Below, piece after piece: positions 36,795-44,965 of a stretch of 64,000 bases of DNA. The notes below the pieces were generated by a model. It was not told the origin of the DNA, ran no database searches, and was given only the letters and a program-made list of their open reading frames with translations. Numbering within the stretch: the stretch's first letter is position 1; each line of letters starts with the position of its first letter. This DNA comes from Lawsonibacter hominis (lineage in GTDB: Bacteria; Bacillota; Clostridia; Oscillospirales; Oscillospiraceae). The stretch spans positions 1 through 64,000 of the forward strand of contig NZ_JACOPP010000007.1 in assembly GCF_014287895.1 (NCBI RefSeq), in the 5' to 3' direction. A program made the position numbers and the translations under genes.

Positions 36795-39097
36795 CAGAGC
36801 AGTCCCTCCTTTCGGAATGCGTCCACCAGCCGCTGGGGCGTGAGCGGCAGGGTGTTCACCGCCACCCCGGTGGCGTGGAGCAGGGCGTTGCGGATGGCGG
36901 GAGCCACGGGGATGGCCGGCGGCTCGCCCAGGGATTTGTTGCCGAAGGGCCCGGAGGGGTCCTCCGTCTCGACAAACAGGGCGTGCAGCTCCGGGTGGTC
37001 CAGCGCGGTGGGCAGTTTATAGTCCAACAGGTTGCCGTTGAGCAGCCGCCCGGTCTTCTCGTCCAGCTTCATCTCCTCGCTCAGGGCGTACCCCAGCCCC
37101 ATGCTCATGCCGCCGTGGACCTGGGCCTCGGCCAGCTTGGGGTTGATGAGCGTTCCGGAATCGTGGACGTTGACGATGCGCAGCACCCGGATCTTCCCCA
37201 CGGGGATATCCACCTCGATCTCCGCGAAGCAGCAGCCGAAGGAAAAGGTGTTGTCCTTGACGTGGCTGGTGCACTCGGCGGTGATGTGCACGGAGTGCTC
37301 CAGCGAATAAAAGGCCTCCAGCGCCAGATCGGCCAGTGAGAGCAGGCTCTCCCCGCTCCGGGCGTCCACGATGTCCCGGCCGCGGACGTCCAGCTCCCCC
37401 GCCTCGGGCAAAAGCTCCCGGGCATAGCGCAGCAGCTTTTCCCGGAAGCGCTCCCCCGTCCGGCGGATGGCGTGGCCGGTCACGTAGGTCTGCCGGGAGG
37501 CGTAGGCCCCCGTGTCGAAGGGGGCGATGTCGGTATCCTGGGTGGAGACGATGTGTACGTCCTCGGTGGGGATCCCGATGGCCTGGGCGCACATCTGGGA
37601 AAAGACGGTGTCGCCCCCCTGGCCGATCTCGGTGGCCCCCAGCTGAAGCTGGACCGTGCCGTCCTGGTTGAGAACGATCCGGGCGGAGGAGGTCTCCAGC
37701 GAAATGGGGTGCACGCCGGTCTTGTAGGAGAAGACGGCCATCCCCACCCCCCGGCGCACCGGCCCGGTCTGGTTTTGATACCTGGCCCGCAGCCCGTCCC
37801 AATCCAAGAACCTGCGCCCTTTTTCCATGCATTCCCGCGCTCCGGTGGAGTGACAGGTAATGCCGTTGAGGGGGTCCACATAGCCGGGGGGCATCAGGTT
37901 TTGATAGCGGAATTCATAGGGGTCCAGCCCCATTTCCCGGGCAATGTCCTCCATCATGCACTCCAGGGCAAAATTGCACTGAGGGATGCCGTAGCCCCGC
38001 ATGGCGCCGGGGGCGGGGCGGTTGGTGTAGACGGTGTACGCCTCGCTGCGGTGGGCCAGCTGGTCCAGGTAGGTCTGGCGGAAGCCGGTGACGGCGTTGG
38101 CCGCGATGGCGTGCCCGTGGGAGGCGTAGCCCCCCTGGTCGGATACGGCCACGCACGAGCGGGCCATGAGATAGCCGTCCCCGTCCACCGCGGCGCGCAC
38201 GTCAAAGGAAATGGGATGGCGGGAGCGGGTGTTCCGGAAGGTCTCCTCCCGGCTGGCCTCCAGCTTGACGCAGCGGCCGCCCGCTTCCACACACAGCCAG
38301 GCGTTCAGGGGCTCGTAGAGCACTTCCTGTTTGTTGCCGAAGCCGCCGCCGATGTAAGGCTTGACGACCCGCACCCGGCCCCAGGGGATCCCCAGCGCCT
38401 GCCCCACCACCCGGCGCACGATGTGGGGGATCTGAGTGGAGGTGACCACCACGATGCGCCCGCCCTCCCGATAGGCGTAGGAGGTGGGATTCTCAATGTG
38501 GCAGTGCTGGACCTGCTGGGTCTCGTAGTGCCCGGAAAACCGGTGGTAGGCGGGGCAGTCCAGCACGTCCCCGGCGCAGCGGAAGTCCGAGGGCGGCAGG
38601 GGGATCTCGGACACGGTGTGCTTCAGGATATTGTCCGGATGCTCTTCGTGGATGGGCGGTACGCCGGGCGCCATGGCGGCCTGGGGCGTGAGGACGGGGG
38701 GATATTCCTCATACTCTACCCGGATCCGTTCCAGCGCCCGCCGGGCGGTGATCTCATCCACCGCCACCACGGCGGCGATATCGTCTCCATAGATGCGCAC
38801 CCGCCGGTTGAGCAGTTTCCGGTCGGCCACGTCCTGGTGGGCCGGCTCCACGCTCCAGGGGTGGCCGGGGGTGGGATACTGGATCTCCGGCACGTCGAAG
38901 CAGGTGAGCACCTTCACCACCCCGGGCAGCGCTTCGGCCGCCGCGGTGTCCATGCTTTTGACCCATCCGTTGGCGATGGTGCTGTGGAGGACCTTGGCCA
39001 CCAGCGCATTGCGGGGGCAGAGGTCGTCGGTATATTGGGCGCGGCCGGTCACCTTGTCCACGGCGTCCACCCGCTGGATACTTCTGCCGACTTCCAT
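36794..39097 (-). CDS. xdhA: Molybdenum hydroxylase Mo-binding subunit
   Basis: The catalytic large subunit, 767 residues, which hydroxylates an N-heterocycle at the Mo centre. It shows the N-terminal a/b hammerhead 'DKVTGRAQYTDDL', 'KPYIGGGFGNKQE', the pyranopterin-contacting 'APGAMRGYG', 'GATEIGQGGDT', and the catalytic Glu in 'SLGEPPAIPVAPAI'. The ATG at 39097 follows AAGGAGG at about 8-9 bp; readings extending to 39508 run through the divergent promoter region. With YqeB/YqeC/XdhC encoded nearby, it is probably a selenium-dependent molybdenum hydroxylase (labile Se ligand, not selenocysteine). Substrate could be xanthine/hypoxanthine, urate-related compounds or nicotinate; xanthine is favoured by context. 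Confidence 0.93.
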   Translation of the reverse strand: MEVGRSIQRVDAVDKVTGRAQYTDDLCPRNALVAKVLHSTIANGWVKSMDTAAAEALPGVVKVLTCFDVPEIQYPTPGHPWSVEPAHQDVADRKLLNRRVRIYGDDIAAVVAVDEITARRALERIRVEYEEYPPVLTPQAAMAPGVPPIHEEHPDNILKHTVSEIPLPPSDFRCAGDVLDCPAYHRFSGHYETQQVQHCHIENPTSYAYREGGRIVVVTSTQIPHIVRRVVGQALGIPWGRVRVVKPYIGGGFGNKQEVLYEPLNAWLCVEAGGRCVKLEASREETFRNTRSRHPISFDVRAAVDGDGYLMARSCVAVSDQGGYASHGHAIAANAVTGFRQTYLDQLAHRSEAYTVYTNRPAPGAMRGYGIPQCNFALECMMEDIAREMGLDPYEFRYQNLMPPGYVDPLNGITCHSTGARECMEKGRRFLDWDGLRARYQNQTGPVRRGVGMAVFSYKTGVHPISLETSSARIVLNQDGTVQLQLGATEIGQGGDTVFSQMCAQAIGIPTEDVHIVSTQDTDIAPFDTGAYASRQTYVTGHAIRRTGERFREKLLRYARELLPEAGELDVRGRDIVDARSGESLLSLADLALEAFYSLEHSVHITAECTSHVKDNTFSFGCCFAEIEVDIPVGKIRVLRIVNVHDSGTLINPKLAEAQVHGGMSMGLGYALSEEMKLDEKTGRLLNGNLLDYKLPTALDHPELHALFVETEDPSGPFGNKSLGEPPAIPVAPAIRNALLHATGVAVNTLPLTPQRLVDAFRKEGLL

Positions 39098-39272
39098 AAA
39101 ACGCACCTCCTTATTTGCCCTAAGTATACCGCAGGATGACCAAAAAAGGAAGGGAAAGACGCAAAAAGCTAAAAATTTGTCAGAGGCACCAAAAAGCTTT
39201 TTGTTTTCCCTTGATTTATTCCCGCCATGTGCTATCATAAACGGAGAAGTCCCAATTGAAGGAGGCGCCAGC
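39098..39272. promoter_or_regulatory. Divergent regulatory region, hydroxylase / PLP operon
   Basis: The plus strand has TTGATT (39211-39216), 16 bp, TATCAT (39233-39238), serving the PLP operon. On the minus strand TATACT (39128-39123) is a -10 for the hydroxylase operon, with a poor -35 (TTCCTT at 17 bp). Between them lie two direct copies of CAAAAAGCT (39162-39170 and 39190-39198) spaced 28 bp. They are candidate sites for the operon-encoded LysR or another shared regulator. Confidence 0.5.
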
Positions 39273-40739
39273 ATGATCGACTTGACCATCCACCAAGCGT
39301 GCCTGGACCGCAACATCCAAAAGGCCCGGGAGAACGGGGTGATCATCCCCACCTTTGAAAACATGAAGCATCCCGAGACCGTGCCCGGCAAAGTGAAGGA
39401 CCGGCTGAAGCACGTGGGTCTGTGGGACGTGGACCCGCTGAACCTGTTCCGCATCACGTGGAAAAACGAGCCCCTGGAGACCGGCGGGCTGTACCGCCCC
39501 GTCCCCAATTACATCGAGCTGCCCTCCGCCCTCACCGGCGTGAGCGCCCGCATCCTCTGCCTGGTGGGCAAGTGGTTCCCAACCGGCTGCCATAAGGTGG
39601 GCGCCTCCTTCGGCTGTCTGGCCCCCCGGCTGGTCACCGGACAGTTTGACGCCGCCTACCACCGGGCCGTGTGGCCCTCCACGGGCAACTACTGCCGGGG
39701 CGGCGCCTTCAACTCCAAGCTGCTGGGGGTCAAGTCCGTGGCCATCCTGCCCGCGGGCATGAGCCGGGAGCGCTTCCAGTGGCTGGAGCAGATCGCCGGC
39801 GAGGTCATCGCCACCCCCGGCTGCGAGAGCAACGTGAAGGAGATCTTCGACAAGACCCACGAGCTCTCCCAGCTGCCCGACTGCATGATCTTCAACCAGT
39901 TTGAGGAGATGGGCAACCACCTGTGGCATTATCAGGTCACGGGCAGCGCCGTGGCGGAGGTGTTCGAGGCCGTCAAGCGCCCCGGCGACCGCTTCGCGGG
40001 GGCCTGCTTCACCAGCGGCAGCGCGGGCACCATCGGCTGCGGGGATTACCTCAAGGAGGTCTACCCCACCCTGAAGCTGGCGGTGGGCGAGGCGCTGCAG
40101 TGTCCCACCATCCTGGAAAACGGCTTCGGCGACCACCGGATCGAGGGCATCGGCGACAAGCACATCCCCTGGATCCACAATGTGAAGAACACCGATCTGG
40201 TCATCGACATCGACGATGAGGACTCCCAGCGCCTGCTGCGGCTGTTCAACGACCCGGCGGGCCTGGATTACCTGCGCACCTGCGGCGTGGATGAGGCCAC
40301 CCTGGCCCAGCTGTCCCTGCTGGGCATCTCCGGCATCGCCAACGTACTTTGCTGCGTCAAGCTGGCCAAATATTACGAGCTGACCGAGCACGACGTGGTG
40401 GCCACCGTGCTCACCGACTCCGCCGCCATGTACGGCTCCCGCATCCAGGAGCTGGCGGAGCAGTACGGTCCTTACGACGCAAAGGCCGCCGCGGTGGATC
40501 ACAGCCTGCACCTGCTGGGCCTGCGCACCGACGCCATGGCGGAGCTGACCTACTACCAGCGCAAACGGGTCCATAACCTGAAGTATTACACCTGGGTGGA
40601 GCAGCAGGGCCGCACCATGGAGGAGCTCAACGACCTGTGGTACGGCACGGTATGGGACGACGTCCACCAGCAGGCCGCCGCCCTGGACGAGCTGATCCAT
40701 TCCTTCAATGAGGCCACCGGCGTTCTGGGGCGGCTGTAG
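39273..40739 (+). CDS. Fold-type II PLP-dependent enzyme, unassigned
   Basis: A 488-residue PLP enzyme of the tryptophan-synthase-beta fold. The Schiff-base Lys is probably K108 in 'GCHKVGASFG'. The phosphate/carboxylate loop is 'PSTGNYCRGG', and a Gly-rich phosphate site lies near 'FTSGSAGTIGCGDY'. It is longer than diaminopropionate ammonia-lyase YgeX (about 400), cysteine synthase or threonine deaminase, and it does not match any of them closely by eye. It heads the operon divergent from the Mo hydroxylase and is followed by a second fold-II enzyme and a hydantoinase. Likely role: a beta-elimination or lyase step on an amino acid released by ring opening. Specific reaction unknown. Confidence 0.7.
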   Translation: MIDLTIHQACLDRNIQKARENGVIIPTFENMKHPETVPGKVKDRLKHVGLWDVDPLNLFRITWKNEPLETGGLYRPVPNYIELPSALTGVSARILCLVGKWFPTGCHKVGASFGCLAPRLVTGQFDAAYHRAVWPSTGNYCRGGAFNSKLLGVKSVAILPAGMSRERFQWLEQIAGEVIATPGCESNVKEIFDKTHELSQLPDCMIFNQFEEMGNHLWHYQVTGSAVAEVFEAVKRPGDRFAGACFTSGSAGTIGCGDYLKEVYPTLKLAVGEALQCPTILENGFGDHRIEGIGDKHIPWIHNVKNTDLVIDIDDEDSQRLLRLFNDPAGLDYLRTCGVDEATLAQLSLLGISGIANVLCCVKLAKYYELTEHDVVATVLTDSAAMYGSRIQELAEQYGPYDAKAAAVDHSLHLLGLRTDAMAELTYYQRKRVHNLKYYTWVEQQGRTMEELNDLWYGTVWDDVHQQAAALDELIHSFNEATGVLGRL

Positions 40740-40783
40740 GGGCCTGCACCCCCCATTCTCCATTCCCAAAAGGAGGTTTCCCC

Positions 40784-42022
40784 ATGAAATACGTGCTGGG
40801 CGCCCAATGCGTCAAATGCGGCCGGGAATACGACGCCGTGCCGGACCTCACCACCTGCTCCTGCGGCGGCATCCTGGATATCGTATACGACTACGCCGCC
40901 ATCCGGCGGGACGTTTCCCCCAGGGACCTGGAGGACTGCCGGGACTACAGCATGTGGCGCTACCGGCCCTTCCTGCCGGTGGAGGCCGACTCCGCCCCCA
41001 CGCCCCTGCGGGTGGGCTGGTCCCCGCTCTACCCGGCCCCCCGCCTGGCCCGGGCGCTGGGGCTCAAGGCCCTCTACCTCAAGGACGACGGGCAGAATCC
41101 CACCGCCAGTCTGAAGGACCGGGCCTCCGCCCTGGCGGTGGTCAAGGCCCGTGAGGCCGGGGCGGACACCATCGCCTGCTCCTCCACGGGCAACGCCGCC
41201 TCCTCCCTGGCAGGCAACGCGGCGGCGGCGGGGCTGTCCACCTATATCTTTGTCCCCAGCCGGGCGCCCAAGGGAAAGGTGGCGCAGCTGCGCATTTTCG
41301 GCTCCACCGTCATCAGCGTGGACGGCTCCTATGAGGACACCTTCGCGCTGTCCAAGGCCGCCATCGACCGCTGGGGCTGGTACAACCGCAACGCGGCCGT
41401 CAATCCCTACCTGTCCGAGGGCAAGAAGACCGTCACCCTGGAGATTCTGGAGCAGCTGGGCTGGCGGACGCCCGATTACATCGCCCTTTCCGTGGGGGAC
41501 GGCTGCACCATCGCCGGAGCCTGGAAGGGCCTGAAGGATCTGTATGCGGCCGGGTTCATCGAGCGCCTGCCCCGGCTCATTTCCGTCCAGGCCCAGGGCT
41601 GCTGCCCCCTGAACCGCGCCATCCAGACCGGGACGCCCTGGACCCCCATGGCGGAAAACACCCTGGCCGATTCCATCGCCGTGGGGGTGCCCCGCAACCC
41701 GGACAAGGCCCTGAACGCCATCCGGGAATCGGACGGGATCGCCGTCAACGTCTCCGACGATGAGATCCTCGCCGCCATGCGCCTGCTGGGCCGCACCCAG
41801 GGCGTGTTCGGGGAACCCGCCGGGGTCACCGGTACCGCGGGCGTGAAAAAGGCCCTGGAGCTGGGCCTCATCTCCCCCGACTCCACCGTGGTGAGCATCG
41901 TCACCGGCAACGGCCTGAAGGACGTGCAAAACGGCATCCGCGCCGCGGGGGAGCCCATGCTGGTCCGGCCGGAGCTGGACGCGCTGCTGGACGCCTTCGC
42001 GTCCCATGGGATCGCCCCGTAA
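40784..42022 (+). CDS. Threonine synthase-like PLP enzyme with Zn ribbon
   Basis: A 412-residue fold-type II PLP enzyme. Residues 9-27 form a zinc-ribbon-like knuckle (C9-x2-C12 ... C25-x-C27), as in some archaeal/bacterial threonine synthases. PLP Lys is about K111 in 'NPTASLKDRAS', with 'CSSTGNAASSLAGNAA' as substrate/phosphate loop and 'VSIVTGNGLKD' near the end. Annotation as ThrC would be tempting. However, no thrB or hom gene is nearby and the context is a catabolic operon, so a 2,3-diaminopropionate- or serine/threonine-type lyase role is equally possible. Starts after AAAAGGAGG, 44 bp after the preceding gene. Confidence 0.7.
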   Translation: MKYVLGAQCVKCGREYDAVPDLTTCSCGGILDIVYDYAAIRRDVSPRDLEDCRDYSMWRYRPFLPVEADSAPTPLRVGWSPLYPAPRLARALGLKALYLKDDGQNPTASLKDRASALAVVKAREAGADTIACSSTGNAASSLAGNAAAAGLSTYIFVPSRAPKGKVAQLRIFGSTVISVDGSYEDTFALSKAAIDRWGWYNRNAAVNPYLSEGKKTVTLEILEQLGWRTPDYIALSVGDGCTIAGAWKGLKDLYAAGFIERLPRLISVQAQGCCPLNRAIQTGTPWTPMAENTLADSIAVGVPRNPDKALNAIRESDGIAVNVSDDEILAAMRLLGRTQGVFGEPAGVTGTAGVKKALELGLISPDSTVVSIVTGNGLKDVQNGIRAAGEPMLVRPELDALLDAFASHGIAP

Positions 42023-42043
42023 GAGAGAAAGGAAGCTGCTGCA

Positions 42044-42382
42044 ATGAATGAACGCCCCGCCAAGATCGCCGTGATCTGTCACATGCTCTTTACGCTGGCC
42101 AGCCTGCTGTTGGCCATCTACTTCTTCCTTTTCGTCCCCGGCAAGGGGATCGTCCCCATGGTCGGCCTGCCCATCTGGATGGGCTACAGCGTCTACGCCA
42201 CCATCAAGAGCGTGGCCGACATCATCGGCCGCCAGCGCCGGTTCACCAATTTCTCCAACATGATCGCCCGCTGGGAGGATACGCTGGAGGGCCGCGGCAA
42301 GGCCTTGGCCCTGCTGACCTTTATGACGGTGATCGTCGGCGCGGTAAAGATCGCCGTCCCCCTGCTGCTGATGGAGCTTTGA
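42044..42382 (+). CDS. Small membrane protein, unknown
   Basis: A 112-residue protein with three predicted membrane helices (about 7-30, 33-55 with 'GIVPMVGLPIWMGYSVYATI', and 88-110). A cytoplasmic basic stretch 'GRQRRFTNFSNMIARWED' separates the last two. No family recognised. Its place inside the PLP-hydantoinase operon and an AAAGGA site suggest it is real and perhaps involved in transport or in anchoring. Confidence 0.6.
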   Translation: MNERPAKIAVICHMLFTLASLLLAIYFFLFVPGKGIVPMVGLPIWMGYSVYATIKSVADIIGRQRRFTNFSNMIARWEDTLEGRGKALALLTFMTVIVGAVKIAVPLLLMEL

Positions 42383-42463
42383 TCCCCTTCGCCGACAAGC
42401 GCGGCCGCGCCGGCAGGCGCTTGACCGCGGCGTTTGATCCCGGTCCCGTATAAGGAGGTTTTT

Positions 42464-43846
42464 ATGTCCATCCTGATCCAAAACGGCACTCTGCTGCTCC
42501 CGGAGGGGCCTGCCCGGGCCGACCTGCGGCTGGAAGGGGACAAGATCGCTCAGATCGGCCCCGGCCTCCCGGTGGAAGACAGCCGGGTGGTGGACGCCTC
42601 CGGCCGGCTGGTTTTCCCCGGCTTTATCGACACCCACACTCATTTCGAGATGAACAAGGGCACCGACCGGGAGACCGCCGACGATTGGGCCACCGGCACC
42701 CGGGCCGCCCTGGCCGGGGGGACCACCTGCGTGCTGGATTTTGCCGAGCCCAAGCGGGGGGCCGCCCTTTCCTCCGCCCTGGAGACCTGGCATAGCCGCG
42801 CGGACGGCCGGGCCTGGTGTCACTACGGGTTCCACATGACCCTCAAGGACTGGAACCCCGCCGTCCGCGCCGAGCTTTCCGCCATGACCGCCGCCGGGGT
42901 GACCTCCTATAAGGTCTATCTGGCCTACGACAACCTGCGCCTGCGGGACAGCGCGGCCTATGAGGCCGTGCGCGCCGTCGGCAGGGAGGGCGGCCTTGTG
43001 GGCTGCCACTGCGAGAACGGGGACCTGGTCGCCGAGGGCGTCGCCGCCATGCACGCCGCAGGCCGCCGCGGCCCCGAGGCCCATCCCCATTCCCGTCCTC
43101 CCCTGGTGGAGGCGGAGGCGGTGGGCCGCTGGCTGGCCATCGGGGAGATGGCGGGCTGTCCGGTGAATATCGTGCATCTCTCCACCCGCCGCGCTCTGGA
43201 GCTGGTCCGCGCCGCCCGGGCCCGGGGCCAGGCGTGCTATGTGGAGACCTGCCCGCAGTATCTGCTGCTGGACGAGGGGCGGTATGCCCTGCCCGGCTTT
43301 GAAAGCGCCAAATTCGTCCTCTCGCCGCCCCTGCGCGCGCCGGAGGATGTGCGCGCCCTGTGGGACGCCCTGGCCGCCGGCGAGATCGACACCGTGGGCA
43401 CCGACCACTGCTCCTTTGATTTCTACGGTCCCAAGCAGCTGGGACGGGAGGATTTTGCCAAGATCCCCAACGGCATCCCCGGTGTGGAGCACCGCCCCGT
43501 GCTGCTTTATACGGCGGGCGTGGCCGCGGGGCGTATGAGCGCCCATCAGCTCATGCAGGTTTTGTCGGAGCGCCCCGCCAAGCTCTTCGGGATGTACCCG
43601 CGGAAAGGGGCTTTGGCGGTGGGCAGCGACGGCGATCTTGTAATATTGGACCCGAATGCTACCCAGCGTATTTCCGCCCGCACCCAGTACCAGAATGTGG
43701 ACTACACCCCCTACGAGGGCATGCAGGCCAGCTGCCGCGTGGAGCACGTGTTCCTCTCGGGGGTGGAGGCTGTGCAGAACGGCAACGTCCTTTCCCCGCC
43801 CCGGGGCCGCTATGTCCGCCGGGGGCCTTCCCAATTCTGGCGATGA
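42464..43846 (+). CDS. hyuA: Hydantoinase / dihydropyrimidinase
   Basis: A cyclic-amidohydrolase superfamily enzyme of 460 residues that opens hydantoin-, dihydropyrimidine- or related lactam rings. The full binuclear metal set is present: H58 and H60 ('DTHTHFE'), carbamylated K150 ('SYKVYLAY'), H182 ('CHCENGD'), H238 ('IVHLSTRR') and D314 ('GTDHCSF'). This numbering matches canonical hydantoinases almost exactly. The ATG at 42464 follows TAAGGAGG. The stop overlaps the mocA-like start by 4 bp. HyuA/YgeZ homologues occur with Se-dependent hydroxylases in E. coli and in gut bacterial purine/urate-degradation clusters, which supports a similar role here. Confidence 0.9.
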   Translation: MSILIQNGTLLLPEGPARADLRLEGDKIAQIGPGLPVEDSRVVDASGRLVFPGFIDTHTHFEMNKGTDRETADDWATGTRAALAGGTTCVLDFAEPKRGAALSSALETWHSRADGRAWCHYGFHMTLKDWNPAVRAELSAMTAAGVTSYKVYLAYDNLRLRDSAAYEAVRAVGREGGLVGCHCENGDLVAEGVAAMHAAGRRGPEAHPHSRPPLVEAEAVGRWLAIGEMAGCPVNIVHLSTRRALELVRAARARGQACYVETCPQYLLLDEGRYALPGFESAKFVLSPPLRAPEDVRALWDALAAGEIDTVGTDHCSFDFYGPKQLGREDFAKIPNGIPGVEHRPVLLYTAGVAAGRMSAHQLMQVLSERPAKLFGMYPRKGALAVGSDGDLVILDPNATQRISARTQYQNVDYTPYEGMQASCRVEHVFLSGVEAVQNGNVLSPPRGRYVRRGPSQFWR

Positions 43847-44409
43847 GGGTGGGCGCGGTGCTGCTGGCCTCCGGCGCGGGACGGCGCTTCGGCTCCAACA
43901 AGCTGCTGGTCGACTGGCATGGGGCGCCGCTGATATGCCGCGCCCTCTCGGCCGTCCCCCCCGCCCTGTTTTCCCGCGCGGCGGTCTGCTCGCCCTATCC
44001 CCGGGTCCTTGCGCTGGCGGAGGCGGCCGGGTTTCTTCCGCTGCGCAACGCCCACGCCCGGGAGGGGGTCTCGGCCTCGATCCGCCTGGGCCTGGGGGCC
44101 ATGACGGATCTGGACGGGGTGCTGTTCGCCGTGTGCGATCAGCCCTATTTGACTACGGAAAGTATCAAACGTCTTCTTGATTCCTTTCTGGAATCAAAAG
44201 AGGCCGTCTGCGCCCTGTCCTGGCAGGGCAGGCGGGGCAATCCCGCGGTCTTTCCCTCCAGTCTGTTTCCGGAGCTTCTCGCCCTTTCCGGCGATACGGG
44301 CGGCGGCGCCGTCATCCGCCGTCACCCGGACCGCCTGCGCCTGGTCGAGGCCCGTTCCCCCCGGGAGCTGGTGGACGTGGACACGCCCACGGATCTCTGC
44401 GGGATTTAA
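43843..44409 (+). CDS. mocA: MocA-like molybdopterin cytidylyltransferase
   Basis: A MobA/MocA-family nucleotidyltransferase, 188 residues. It has the N-terminal 'LLASGAGRRFGSNKLLVDW' (nucleotide-binding GxGxRxG...K), the metal-binding 'AVCDQPYLT' and 'RGNPAVFP'. MocA makes molybdopterin cytosine dinucleotide (MCD), the cofactor form of xanthine dehydrogenase-family bacterial enzymes, so it fits the nearby hydroxylase. E. coli YgfJ, a homologue, sits in the equivalent cluster. Coupled to hyuA by ATGA overlap. Confidence 0.85.
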   Translation: MRVGAVLLASGAGRRFGSNKLLVDWHGAPLICRALSAVPPALFSRAAVCSPYPRVLALAEAAGFLPLRNAHAREGVSASIRLGLGAMTDLDGVLFAVCDQPYLTTESIKRLLDSFLESKEAVCALSWQGRRGNPAVFPSSLFPELLALSGDTGGGAVIRRHPDRLRLVEARSPRELVDVDTPTDLCGI

Positions 44410-44410
44410 A

Positions 44411-44676
44411 GCGCGCCGGGCGTTTGCCCGGCGCGCCTGCTTGTCGCAAAAGGCCCTTGGGCCTTTTGCGACAAAAGAGCCGCATGGCGGACGCGGCTCG
44501 ATTCCTGCAGAAAAGTCGCCCCGTCCGCCATGAGAAGTGTCATTTTCAAGGCGCATGTCCTTGAAAATGACAGGTCCTGATTTTGTTCCGTCCTTTGCGA
44601 ATGACGGAATTCTGCGAAGCTTTCCTGCTGTGAGGTTCTTCCACCGTCTGGCGCGCCGGGCGTTTGCCCGGCGCGC
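44411..44676. repeat. Cluster of five perfect palindromes
   Basis: Between convergent operons lie five hairpins: 44411-44436 (11-bp stem), 44441-44474 (16-bp stem, TT loop), 44483-44493 pairing with 44522-44532 (11 bp), 44538-44572 (14-bp stem) and 44651-44676. The first and last are identical 26-bp palindromes 240 bp apart. The last is followed on the plus strand by ACGCTTTTTA and can terminate mocA transcription. No ORF is supported. Confidence 0.8.
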
Positions 44677-44683
44677 ACGCTTT

Positions 44684-44965
44684 TTATACGCCGATCTGTG
44701 CGTTCTCTTCCAGAGCGGCCCGGAAGACGGCCTCCACGTCGGCCCGCTCCGCATGGCCCTCATGGACCTTTTCCCCGCCCACGTAGTAGCAGGGCACATA
44801 GTAGTAGTCGAAGGAGTCGGCATAATCCGCCTCCGCCCGCTCGTCCACGATGCGCAGGGGGACCTCCCGCCACTGGGGCCGTTCGGCCAGAAGCTCCTGC
44901 TGATAGGCCAGCGCCAGCTTACAGTGGGGACAGCCCTTCAGAATAAACAGCTGGATCTCTTTCAT
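44684..44965 (-). CDS. Glutaredoxin/thioredoxin-like protein
   Basis: A 93-residue single-domain thiol protein with a CPHC active site near residue 12 ('LKGCPHCKLA') and the cis-Pro region 'YYYVPCYYVGG'. The extra Cys beside the cis-Pro is unusual. It is the last gene of the mntP-yqeC-yqeB-xdhC operon; the start overlaps the xdhC stop by 4 bp and follows GAGGTG. A thiol-redox step in cofactor sulfuration/selenation is conceivable but unproven. Confidence 0.8.
   Translation of the reverse strand: MKEIQLFILKGCPHCKLALAYQQELLAERPQWREVPLRIVDERAEADYADSFDYYYVPCYYVGGEKVHEGHAERADVEAVFRAALEENAQIGV

Noticed and set aside
36794..39097. Selenocysteine-encoding UGA in the hydroxylase subunit
   Set aside because: The frame is open throughout with no internal TGA; selenium use is inferred only from YqeB/YqeC.
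40784..42022. Firm annotation as threonine synthase ThrC
   Set aside because: Zn ribbon and fold fit, but no hom/thrB neighbours and the operon context is catabolic; left as ThrC-like.
40586..43834. About 1,080-codon frame on the minus strand across ThrC-like, membrane and hydantoinase genes
   Set aside because: Runs antisense through three genes with intact catalytic motifs; no recognisable domain or ribosome site.
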